Notes under the pieces: generated by a model
What the model saw: only the letters and a program-made list of their open reading frames with translations
Told to the model about the DNA's origin: nothing
Databases searched by the model: none
Shown here: piece after piece, positions 28,301-41,300 of the stretch
Position numbering within the stretch: the stretch's first letter is position 1
How the letters are laid out: each line of letters begins with the position of its first letter
NCBI GenBank assembly: GCA_021014325.1
Contig: CM037471.1
Span: 23,394,818-23,458,817 of the forward strand
DNA length: 64,000 nucleotides
Origin: Plazaster borealis
Lineage: Eukaryota > Echinodermata > Asteroidea > Forcipulatida > Labidiasteridae
Reading direction: 5' to 3'
Position numbers and translations under genes: made by a program

Positions 28301-31300
28301 ATGATCAATTTATCACTAAAATAAATGGTGCATGAAAGGGTTAATAGGTATAATAATTGCTTCAGATGAAAACAATTTGTTTTTTGGCGGGAGGGGGAGG
28401 GATTTACCCTTAAGCAGATGAGTGTCAACGATACGCTCAGTGTTTTATCAGGGTTTGGGGTTCGAATTCCGCTGAGGTAAATGTGGATTTTGTTTCCCCT
28501 ACATGCAGTGCTTATTGCAATTGTAATGGAAAAACCCAAAATAATACCAATCACAAGAAGATGAAACGACAAAACAGCCGGGTCTTTAGGCGCAAGAAGG
28601 TCCTAGCTTATTCAAGGACAAAATTTGATGATAAAATAGATGGCCAACTGACACGAGCAAATAAACTATGGCGTCTTCAGCATCATTCTTGGTGAGTATC
28701 GTTGCTTTAAAATTTACACACGCAAAAAATCAATTATTTTTTTTTGAATTATTTTTTTCACAGGTTCTTAAAGGCAGGGGACCAATAAAGGATTATCTCA
28801 GTTATGGGAGTGTGATCGAATTACAGTTTAGTTCGGACGCTGCAGCCGAGGGGCGTGGCTTCTCGATCAGGTACTCCCAGTATGACCAAGGTAAGAGAAT
28901 TTGATGCATTTTATTTGGAGATCCAGGCAGGGTAACTTTTCAGTTGATCAGCTGGTTTCATCATTTTTGGTTTCGTAGTTGTGCAAGTGAAACTATTTAT
29001 ATAAAAAAAAAAACGGTAAAAATTCTAGCTGTGCCAGGCACTTTCCTCTTGTTTTGACAAACTGCATGCCTGGAAATCGCGTTGTTGTAATTTTTCACTC
29101 ACAAATTTGTCCCTGGCCCTGTATGTAATCTGGGTCTGAAGACGTCCCTACTTTATAAAAAAAAAAACCACTTAGTTACGATTATCTCCAAAATTTGTAC
29201 TTTAATAAGATCATGCTGGTTCCAAGAAGTAAGAGTGTACCTGAGACTTGCACCGTCCATCGGAACAACTTTATTCATTAACATAGTGATGATAATATGT
29301 TTTCAGTTCAACCCGGTGATAAATCTTGCGGTGGAACCTACAACATCAAGCCCAACTCCATCCTCCATTTCGACTCAACGGACTACCCCAACGGCTACGC
29401 CAACGACCAATCCTGCACCTGGCAGTTCATGTCCGGGCAGGGAACCATAGTGGAAGCCTTCCTCCTGCGAGCCGATCTCGAGGCTAGTTTCGATTCGTTG
29501 GAAGTTGGCCGCGGCAGCGATCCATCGAATAAGACCTCCGTGATTGAGAAGATCAGTGGTGTCGTCTCGGCCAGGCCTTTTACATCTGATGATAACATGA
29601 TGTGGATGTCATTCTACTCGGATTATTCAAATTCAGGAGATGGATTCAGCTTTCTGATCGAGGGAATCGATCCAAGTGAGTTTACCTCCCCTCACCTTAC
29701 TAGGCATTGTGTTACATGTATGTATCTATCATGGCAGCCTACTAGCAATACAACACCTAGTCTTGATTGGTGACGTCTGTTTTGTTGTAATCGCTGACAT
29801 GTACTGTTGCCGATTGCCTCAACATAAATTATGCAGATTAACCCTCGATTTGATCTGCCTGGTTTTTGCTGGGCTCATGTGCCAAATTTCGTCAAGATGC
29901 TAGTTTTGAACAAGATTCGTAGACTTGCCTAGTCCCTCTGAATGAGTTGATGTTGTGCCCTCTACTAGTGACTAGAGTCACCAGTCAAGACTACACAACA
30001 CCCAATCGCAATTCAAATGTGAACACCTCCGGCAAAGATATGGCATTGTTACATTTAGAATCTTTAGGTCGGTAACTTAAAAACAAACTATTAGTTAGGT
30101 ATTATTGTAATTTTTGGGTAATGAAAGCAAGGTACACTCAAAAGTTCCTTGCTCTGTGACCCGTAGGCCTGGAGATACCTATGAAGAGAAGATGATGAAG
30201 ACATTTCAGTTTTAGATGTGGGAGGAAAACCCCGAATGGGGAAACCTAAGGTATCAGTTAGGGACTGAAAATCCAATCCACACTCAAGGCTCCAGTCAGG
30301 GATGGATGGGACTCAAACCAAGGTCCACAGCGGTGAAAGGCAGGGAAAGAAACCAACTGGGGTAACCCAATTCCCCGAGCAGAAAACCCAGGAAACCTGA
30401 AATCCATAACCTCTTTCCTTCTCAGAATTTATCAATAGGGTCAGTATGTTTCAAAATTGATAACTTCTAAAATCAAATTTATACTTTTGTCTTGTTACTA
30501 TGCTTATTCAGACGATATTGTCCAACCCAAGAGCTTAAACTTCGGTATCCAAGCAACATGTGGTGGTAGTGTGCAAGTTCCAGTGGATGGTCAGACCATC
30601 ATAAGGTCGCCAAACTACCCCTTAAATTACGACAACGACACAGAGTGCACTTGGCTAATAACAGGGGTGCCAGGACGCAGATTCCAAATCATCTTTGAAG
30701 ATTTTCAAACTGAGAGAGGGTAGGTGTCCAGTACATAGAAATTGGGCTCTCGAGGCCTCAGTACTTTTGCATATAAGTACAGCTGGCAGCTGCGATATAA
30801 TTCCTTGTCCCTTTATCAATCAATCAATCATACACAATTTATAAAGCGCCTAAAACAAAGGTTTGCTCAAAGGCGCTGAGGCACAGAAGAAATAAATAAG
30901 TCATTGATGGTAGGCCTCCTGAAACAAGTGGGCTTTCAGAAAGTGTCTTAAACGTGTTGAAGAATGTTGTGTCCCTGATGTGATTTGGAAGTTTATTCCA
31001 GAGTTTGGGTCCATAGATTGAGAAGGCTCTATATCAGCCTTTAGAGACCATTCATTTTTGTATAATCATCATCATAGAGCTGCTTAACCCTTTAGAGAAC
31101 ACAGCGGCCACAAACGGCTTGTACCAAAATGCCCACAGCAGCCACAAACGGCTTCAAGATCTGATCTACTTCGACTCAACCAAAAAGGTCAAAGTAAAGG
31201 TCATGAACTGAATTGACATTTTCCAATGTTTTGCATGTTAACATAGGATCTATGTTTCTAAAAACAAAACAAAATTTCTGATAAATAATATTTTTTTCAA

Positions 31301-34300
31301 ACACTTTTACAAGAAAAAATTGTGTAAAAAATTCAACAATAAAACAATGTCTGGGCGTATGGTGATGATTTTACAGAAATGAATGGTCTCTAAAGGGTTA
31401 AGCATTTTTCTGCTTAAAAAGCAAAAATAAGCAGGATACCAGACAACAGATAGTGCATGTAGAATGTTGTTTTGGCTGGTAACCTTATTCTAGTAAGCAT
31501 ATCGGATTTCCATTGATTGTACTAAAACCATTCATCTTTCCACAGGTATGACAGTTTAGTGGTTGGTTCCGGTCTGGATCCGACCGATCAGTCATCTGTC
31601 TACACAACCCTGTCTGGTTCCAGCCAACCTGATAACATCGTACTGGGAATAGATACAGCGTGGATAACATTCAAGTCAGATAGCTCAATCGAAGACAGAG
31701 GATTCTCCATCGCTCTTCAAAATGCAAACAGTAAAATAATATTTGAAAACAATTCTTTAAAGGCATCGTACACGTTTGGTAATTGTCAAAGACCAGTGTT
31801 CTCATTTGGTGTATCCCAACATATGCATAAAATAACAAGCCTGTGAAAATTTGGGCCCAATTGGTCATCGAAGTTGCAAGAAAATTATGAAAGAAAAAAA
31901 CACCCTTGTTGTACTACTTTGTGTGCTTTCAAGATAGGAATAAAAACTTCTTGCAAGAAGTTTTTATTATTTTAATGAGAAATTACCTCTTTCTCAAAAA
32001 ATTAGTTACTTCAGAGGGAGTCGTTTCTCACAATGTTTTATACTATCAACAGCTCTCCGTTGCTCGTTACCAAGTCAGTTTTTATGCTAATAGATATTTT
32101 GAGTAATTACCAAACGTGTACAATGCCTTTAAAGATTAAGCAAAAGAAATAAGCTTGAATTCCAGTATTATTTCTCTTATGGAAGTACTTCTTAAGTGAA
32201 CAAAAATGAATAAATAAACAACCAAAACAAACAGGTAGCATGTGATTTTTGTCAGGCTCAAATTCACAAATTGTAAAATTTGTGAATGGGAAAGGAGAGG
32301 GGCACTCAATGTGTTTGAATTATTATTATTTTGTTATCATAAATTTCTTGGGTTAAATTTTGTTTGTACTGCTGTAGTGTATTTTTGCTAATGTATTTTG
32401 TTTATTGATTGTTCGTGAACTTATTTAAATGTATTTTAGTCTCTCTAGTATAAGATCTCCAAATGATAGGTTACCAACAAAAAGTATGAATGTAAATTTA
32501 AAAAAATAATTCATTTTACCACATTTACGGTCAAATGCATTATATGCGACTTTATACGCGCCAGGCTTGCGTCAATCTAAAAGACCAGTTGGCGTATGGC
32601 CATAGTACGTGGGGTCTGTGATTGGTCACACAAGTTGTTTTTTTGTTTTTGTTCTGGCGCATCTAAGGAGATGCAAACCTTTTGAAGAAAGTTTCACTTT
32701 TGTCGCAGCTCAGTTACATTACGATTATCATAAACACTGTATAAAATCTTGTTCTTTTTTTTTTTGCTTTAGATTGTGAATTGACTTTATCTGTACCACC
32801 AGAGGGAAATGTCACAGTGTCATTATTAAATTATGACGATAATAGTTACTGCTTCTGGACTATCGTTGGTGAATCTGGGCGAGCTCTACGTGCTGACGTC
32901 ATCACTTTCGATATTGGTCAGTCTTGTTTATAATTATTATAATAATACTGGGCATTTATAAGAGGCACTGCAAAGAACACAAAGCCTCACGATCAACATC
33001 AGAAATAAACAAAAAAGAAAAAGAAAGAAAGATAGAAGTGTATCTAAATGATTTATACCCAATCTAATGCGCTGCGTTCTTGATGTAGTGGCACTTTATA
33101 AATGCCTTGTATGTATAAGCAAACAGATCATAGGCTAGATATTAAGTCAGTTTTGAGTTAGTAGTTGAAGGTGGCAATAGATACCGCTTCCCTTACAGCA
33201 CCCAGCAGCTGGTTCAACAATTTAGGAGCAACAATAAAAGACTGAACTATTCTCGGCCTTGCTTTTGGAGCGTGGAACAACCAGCTTGGGTAGTCTTGGT
33301 CCAAGACGTTACAATCTCGTACTTGTAACGTGATAACCTGACAGAGGGCTTTTCATTCTGAATTCATCACCCCTGACGACTGTCTTCGCTGAAGCTAGAA
33401 ATCGACCCAATGATTGGATGCCCTCTGTTGTTGGAATTGATCCATTTCGGTGCGAAGGTCTTGGAACCAACTTGGAACCAAGACTACCAGCCGGGGGGGG
33501 GGGGGGGAACAAACGGAAAATACCGCTTCTATTTTAACACTCTGACCATCTTGTCATCCAACTGTAGTACCTATCTGTCCATCGATCTCAAATTCCCTTT
33601 TTGTTTTTTTCATCTTAGAGGACGGTTATGACTACTTGGATGTTGGTGTAGGTAACCAGCCTGCAAATTTGTCGTCTCGCTTCATCCATGCCACTGGTTC
33701 CCAACTCCAACCGTTCAGTGGTGACTCCGCCAATCTGTGGATGACATTTACCAGTGATGGCAGTGGCAGTGGCGCTGGCTTCCAGATCATGTTCCTCGAT
33801 GGTAGGTAGATTCATCTCATCACTAATTCCAGGACCCTATGGAAACCTTGTTTATTAATTCTATTATGTAAAGTAACCAAATTGGCACACTGAGATTTAT
33901 CACAAATTGCTCGGAAAACTTGCAAAGTTTATATGAATATCGCTTCAGTTGGCGGGAAGTATTGGGAGTCAAAGGGGAAATATATATTTCTATTTTAATA
34001 TGCAAACTAAAGGCCTGTATTTATATGGAGGACATGAAGGCCATGGCCACTGTTGCCCCTGGTCTTGGCCTTGGTGCCCCTTCAAAAGTTTCCCATAGAC
34101 TGTAGGACTTCCAATTGAGGTTCCCTTTGCAAAATGAAAATGGCCTTGCCCTCTCAAAGATAAAAATTTGAGGCCTGAACGCACCCTATCATGATCTGGT
34201 TGTGTTTTTACAGTTGTACATCTACGTTTATTTTTCATAAATGGTTAAACAGAACTTGTGACTTCCGGTTAATCGTTACCACCAATTCCAGTGCGAACTA

Positions 34301-37300
34301 TAAGCGTATCTTCTACCTCACAGATAGCTGTGGAGATATTATTATCGAAAACATTTTCATTACACTGTTTCTTGTATTGTCTACCTCACAGGTAGCTGTG
34401 GAGATATGATTATCAAAGACACTTTCATTACACTGTTTCGTGTATCTTCTACCTCACAGATAGTTGTGGAGATACAATTATTGAAAACACTTTCATTACA
34501 CTATTTCTTGTATTGTCTACCTCACAGATAGTTGTGGAGATACAATTATTGAAAACACTTTCATTACACTATTTCTTGTATTGTCTACCACACAGATAGC
34601 TGTGGAGATATTATTGTCAAAAACACTTTATTTACACTGTTTCGTTTATCTTCTACCTCACAGATAGCTGTGGAGATACGACTATCAAAAACATTTTCAA
34701 TACACTGTTTCTTGTATTTTCTACCTCACAGATAGCTGTGGAGATACGACTATCAAAAACATTTTATTTACACTGTTTCGTTTATTTTCTACCTCACATA
34801 TAGCTGTGGAGATACGATTATCAAAAACATTTTCAATACACTGTTTCTTGTATTGTCTACCTCACAGGTAGCTCTGTGGAGATATGATTAACAAAAACAC
34901 TTTCTGTACACTGTTTCGTGTATAGCTGTGGAGATACGACGATCAAAAACACTTTCTTTACACTGTTTGGTGTATCTTCTACCTCACAGATAGCTGTGGA
35001 GATACAATTATTGAAAACACCACTACAGGAAGAATTGAGTCCCCGAACTACCCCAACTCCTATGCAAACAACCTGGATTGCTCTTGGACCATCCGTGTAG
35101 GAGACCTGTTTAATGTCAAGCTGACATTTGAAGGCTTCAATCTGGAGTTTGGCTATGATCAGCTTGTCATTGAAGGGGTCATGGATGACGGAACTGTGGT
35201 AAGAAAAAGTTGATTTTTTTACATCAAGTTTTTGAAATAACACATTTAATATTTTTTACAAAAGCCAAGTTTTTGATTTCAGATGTCATAACTATCAACT
35301 TGTCCTGTTTGCTCCTCCTTACAGTCTCTCTCTGGTACCGACCTCCCCGATGTTATCATTAGTGAAGCCAATGAGATCACAATCCGATTCCAGACTGACT
35401 CCAACGGCGTTTCCAATGGATTCGCTCTGACCTTTGAAGAAATATGTAAGAAGTTTTTTGGTCAACCTCTTCATAGCCCCTAGCAAGCCTTTTAACCTTC
35501 TTTCGTCAAATCAAAAGCTTTTGCATAATCTGTCCTGTCGGGGTCTGATTTTTATCCTGGCAGTTGCGTAAACTACTGGGTACAGTTCCTTGGCAGAGTA
35601 TCGATGTTGAGTGTTGGTGTTTAAAGAGGGGCTCCAATGTCATATATAGTTTTGTGATGCACTTATTATCCCATTGTTGGAGTCCTAATGAAAATGGGGA
35701 AAAAATTACAAGTCTCTTTAAACCTCACGTTAAAACGGTGTAAAATTCCACTATGTTTGATACCCTTCAAGTGCAGTTTTTGTCAAAATCCCAAAATATT
35801 TGATGATGTTACATATGGTCTGTACCCCACAACGATTTAAGGGTTTGTCAAAGAATCCTTGTTGTAGTAGACCCTCTAAAACTTCAAAATCTTGTTTTTG
35901 TTTTACAGACTACTGTCCCGATGGCTACACAGCATTCTCAGTTGGTGATGGTTTCACATGTTACAGATTCTCCACCGATGCCAAATCTTGGGTGGAAGCC
36001 AGAAAGGACTGCCAGTCTACTGTGGATGGGGATCTGATTGTGATCGAGAACGCCTTGGAGAACAGGGGGATTGCTGAGCTGACGGGCGGATCTGATTGGT
36101 GGTTGGGTAGGTTGTCTAGACCCCTCTCTCTCCCACCCTTTTTTTTCCTGATACAAGAAACTCAAGACCTCTCGACAGGAAGTGAAGTTGATATTTTTCT
36201 TGTACTAGATTGGTGTCTAGGCAGATGGTTTGAACCGCCCTCCCTTTCCTTCAAACCACAGGGCAAGAGACTAACTGATTGTATCGTTTTGATGATTTGT
36301 TCCCTCCTTTGTTCCCTCTCTTTCTCCTAACACACAAGAAATTCCCAGACTGTGTCCTGTGTATGATTTGCTCCCTCACCAAGAAAGTGGAAAACTCAAC
36401 ATACTCATGGCACCATCTTCATCAAGACTTTCAGAAAACAAGTTAAATTAACACATGAACACCATTTATCACAATATGAGAACCTACTTCACGAAATAGA
36501 TTATCGATAAATTTCTATAAAGATGGTGTCAATGATTTGTTCTTCAAAAAACCCCCAAAACAGTTCAGTACCATCTCTCGACAGGAAGGGAAGTTGACAT
36601 TTTCCAGAATTCAGCATCTTCATGAAAGTCATTAGGCTGGGAAAGGGGTAGGATTAGAGATGCATTGGAAGGCCCCCCTCCCCTTCCCCCTAACCCCTCC
36701 CCTCCCCCTCTTAGACAGTGCCTCTCCTGGAACAAATGCCTGCACATCTGCCTTTGATTTTGAATCAAGTTTTCTGGGTGAATTTTCTATTTCAGGTTTC
36801 TATGACCGCTCCACTGAAGGTCTCTGGAAGTGGGTTGATTGCCTGGCTCCCACCTCCTATGCTAATCTGAACTGGGAAAATCCTGATGGACCAGACTCGA
36901 CCGACGGGGATGAGGATTGCGCCGTCATTCTGGATTCCTCTGGTCGCTATGAAGCCATCACATGCGAGACCCCAAGAAGCTACATCTGTGAAATAGGAGC
37001 TCCAAGTAGGTTCAGATTTATCCCTGTATTAACCTCTTGCAGACGGGGAACCCACCTCTGCAAAATGCGCGTCTACCATTTCCACCAAGTTAGGGAACAA
37101 TTCCTGTGTGTACATTTTGACTCCCAAGTGGGAGACAGGATGATAGGTGCTTGCCGCACCCCGTGCAAGGGGTCATTATAAAAAATTGTAAGGGACGTAT
37201 GCTTTTTGACACAAATCCACTATTTTGTAAAAATTTTTGAATTCATGGTTTGCCTCCACTTTGAATTCCCAATCTGAGATTTCTGGTTCTGCCGAATGAC

Positions 37301-38324
37301 AACGTCGCTACTTTATTTCTTGGTTGGAGTGGATGTGAACCCAGTACCTCAGTTTACACATGAACACTCAGTGTTCTAGTGTACAAAGGTGAAACCTTCC
37401 AGTGTAACCTTACCCCCATCCCAAAACTAATTGGCCGCTCAATTTACTATCATTTTGAATTCTAATCTTTCAGAGCTTTTCGATGCTAATCCAAGAAACA
37501 TATCCGGTTTCAGCTTCTCCCAAACCGGAATCATTCTTCAATGGGGTCTGAGTCCTCAACGTTGTGACGCCATCAGCTACTTCATCCAGTATACGGATAG
37601 CAATGGTGTTATGGTAAGGAGAGTTCAGTTGCCTTTATTGGTCGTGTAAGAACAGAGAATTGATAACTTGATCACATTTTTGGCGGGTGTTTTGGGGTGT
37701 CAGGGAAATGAGTCCAGACCATTTCTTAGTGTGTTTTGAAAACGGCGGGTTTTGTTTTTGGTCCTGCCAAGGTTCTGTCAGAATAGCACTCCGCGATAAT
37801 GCTAAAAAAATATAAGCTCAGGATGTCAGACAACGTGTAAAAATTTACTAACGTTCGCGCATGTACATGTCCAAGCTTTATGTTTACTCGTGTGTACTAA
37901 CTGTACTTCTACTGCAGTCAGGCGCGCTGATGCAGTGATCACCTGAGTTGGGGAATGTTTGTCTGACATCCTGGTATTTTGAGCAAATGTGATGTCTGAG
38001 TGCTAATTGACCATTTCTCATTATCAAAACACTTCACTCGTGGCCCAGCGGTTAAGACCACTGAACTCAAGCTCTGGTGTTTCTGATTAGCAGAGTATTG
38101 GTTTTGAGTCCCAGTCATGACACTTATATGCTTGAGCAAGATATACTTTACCATTATTGCTTTATCCTTCGGATGGGACATTAAGCCGTAGGTCCCATGT
38201 ACTAGGATTGATGGTAGTGCACGTCAAAGAACCCAGAACCCTTATCATGGAGGAGTAGGGGTTAACCCTGGTGTTTCTGGTTCCCATAGCAAGCACCATT
38301 GTGTACAGGTTTTTCTCAGGCTTA

Positions 38325-38360
<36 letters not shown>

Positions 38361-41300
38361 TTACCAACAGGAGGATTTAACCATCACCAATGTGAATAGC
38401 AACGAACTGATCCTGAATGATCTTCTGCGGGATACCAGCTATACTTTCACCATTGCCGCCCTGACGTTCACATCGGGACAGCTGCCATTCATCGAAGCAG
38501 TTGAGATCAAAACTCTGCTATTCAACAGTAAGTCTTAATGTTGCTCAGGGCAGCCCATGTCTCAAACCTATGTCTTAAAACCATTTTTATGCAAACTTCA
38601 CTGGCTTCCAATAGAATTTAGAATTATTAACTAACTCATGATCTTAACCTACCGCTCAATACATGGTCCCGCACCGTTTTATTTATCTCAACTCGTCTGG
38701 CCTTATAACTCAAGTCGAGCTGGTCTTCATTCAGCAAGTCAACATCTTCTGATTGAACCCAGATGTTATCGCTCTTGGGGAGATAGATCTTTCCGTATTG
38801 CTGCCCCTCATCTATGGAACAGTCTTCCTCACAGCATTTGCTCTATTTCATCGCTCAACTCTTTCCAAACTCCCCTCAAAACCCACTGAAAGTTTGCAGA
38901 AATGTTGAATTTGGTCACAGCATCTGTTAACAAGATTGAATGTTTTGCTAACATTAAGCCGTCCATGCCAACCAGCGCGGTTTGTTTATCAACAAAAGAA
39001 AGGTCTAATTGTTCCCTCAGTTGATTCCAGTCACACCACTGCTATTTTTAAACTCCATTTAAAGTTGGCGTTTAACCTCTGACCCTTCATCTTCCCGTCA
39101 TACTCTGTTTATGAGGAGACCGCCAACATAGGGCTAGACAGCTCAGTTGGTAGAGCACCGGCACATTAAACCGGAGGTTGTTGGTTCAAATCTCGCTCTA
39201 GTCAATTTGTCTTTGTTCAACCCCAAATTATTTCAACTTTACCCAGTCAGTTTCCCTTGTAGTTAACAACTTGATATTTGAAATAAAAAGTCGCATGCAT
39301 CCCCTTAAGGTGATCCCCTGGCTGCCGCTTCCCAGATTGTATCTTGGGTGTGATCCCTGGCACAACGGCAGCTAACGGTTGTTGTATGGCTTCTGACTGG
39401 CACCCCCGAACAAAGTAGGGAGACCGCCAACATAGGGCTAGATAGCTCAGTTGGTAGAACGCCAGCACGTTTAACCGGAGGTCGTTGGTTCAAATCCCGC
39501 TCTAGTAAATTTTTCTTTGTTCAACCCCAAATTATTTCAAATTTACCCAGTCAGTTTCCCTTGGGGTTTATGACTCTTTTTATGACCATGAAAATTTGAA
39601 AACTTAAGATTGCCCCTTTACAACTTAAGGCTTTAATCAGTATGCTCAGATCATCTTCAGGAGAAATCTCTGTGAAGACTGGTCTATATGCTCCCTGTTC
39701 AGGTCAAATAGCTACGTAGCGCGAAGGTGTACTTTTAAACTCAACAGTAAAGGCCATGGCACACAAGGCAATCTTTTCAGGCAACTTGGAGGCAACCAAC
39801 TGCACTGCATGCACAAGGAACACTTCGGCAGCACAAGAGACATTAGATTGGCTGCAACTCACTGTCTCCCAAGAAAACTAAATTGTGAATGTTTTTTCTT
39901 CGTGGAGATTTCGTGGAACTGGTTCTCTTTAAATTTCCTCGTGTGACATGGCCTTAAAGGTATCGTACATGTTTGGTAATGACTCAAAACAAATATTAGC
40001 ATAAAAAAGTTAGAGCTGTTGATAGTATAAAACATTGTAGGAACAACTCCCTCTGAAGTAACATAGTTTTTGAGAAAGAGGTAATGTCTCATTAAAATAA
40101 TAAAAACTTCTTGCAAGAAGTTTTTATTCCTATCTGAAAGCACACAAATTTGTACAACAAGGGTGTTTTTTCTTTCATCATTTTCTTGCAACTTTGATGA
40201 CCAATTGAGCCCAAATTTTCACAGGCTTGTTATTTTATGCATATGTTGGGATACACCAAGTGAGAACACTGGTCTTTGTCATTTTCTAAACGTGTTCAGT
40301 GCCTTTAAGAGTTTATCCACGGTGTGGAGATTTCATCGATGGTTACGACTCTTTTGTTTCTCTTCATAGGTGAGTATTGCCCTCTAGGCTATTCTGTAGG
40401 ATTCGACTACGAGTGCTACAAATTTGTCAGCACGCCCGCCACGTGGGAAGAGGCACGCGCTGACTGCCGGTCAGTGGAGAATGGTGATTTAGTGGATATC
40501 AACACGTATGCTGAGTTGACTTTTATCAATGACACAGCTCCTGGAGAAACCTTGTGGATTGGTGAGTGGAATAACAAAATACAAATTACTCTAGGAATGG
40601 GATAATTGCTGAAAGTCCCCCCCCAAACCACCACCCCCCCCCCAAAAAAAAAAGAACAAGAGAGAAGTTTAATTTTGTTTTACATTTTATAGAACCTTTG
40701 CAGAATTTTGTATTGAGAAATCCTTTGTATGGATTTGAAAAGTTAAAAGTGTTGTAACAAGCAGGGGCCCAGTTGGATAAAACTTTTAAGCAAAAAATTG
40801 TGCTCAGAAATATTTTCTTCTAAATAAAAATGTACAGAGAACCAGTCAAAAATAATATACATTACATTTAGCTGGGAACCAGTTTCAGCAAAGCAAGAGT
40901 TTTCTGTGGTAAAGCAATTATTTGAGTTTGTTAACCGTATGAGCTTGAGCCCTGGTTGTCACGGTTGGATTGCTGACTATAATTGTTCATTCATTTTTCA
41001 GAAGCTGACCAATTTTTTATGTAAGTCGCTACAAAGCTCGTCAGGTTACTCTAACCCCCCCCCCCACCACCAAGAAAAACTACTTTTGTGGTAAAGCACA
41101 TGGGCCCAATTTCATGGCACTGCTTACCAAATAATTCTGCGCTTACGCGCACTGTAACGTGTGTATTTCGATGGGACGCAGCTGGGCGTAAGCGCAGAAT
41201 TCCACGGTAAGCAGTGCCATGAAATTGGGCCCTGTTGTGTAAACAAATGAAGAAACAAAAATAAAGAAAATTGTTGAACTTATTCCTAGGTTACTATGAC

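Noticed and set aside
34191..34409. Alternative longer CUB10 exon starting at the first array copies
   Set aside because: Open frames such as SCGDIIIENIFITLF exist for one unit but shift frame in the next because the unit is 68 bp, and they soon stop. Kept as a splicing question, not as coding sequence.
34310..34989. CRISPR-like array
   Set aside because: Units are contiguous 68-bp direct repeats without unique spacers, in an animal intron; they are copies of the exon 31 boundary.
38638..38889. Independent small gene of 83 residues
   Set aside because: The sequence matches the C-terminal end of LINE reverse transcriptases and has an in-frame stop just upstream; it is a dead retrotransposon fragment.
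39131..39205. tRNA gene (AGCTCAGTTGGTAGAGC with GGTTCAAAT)
   Set aside because: The T-arm stem does not pair well and the sequence recurs nearby with the same downstream body, so it is a tRNA-like SINE.
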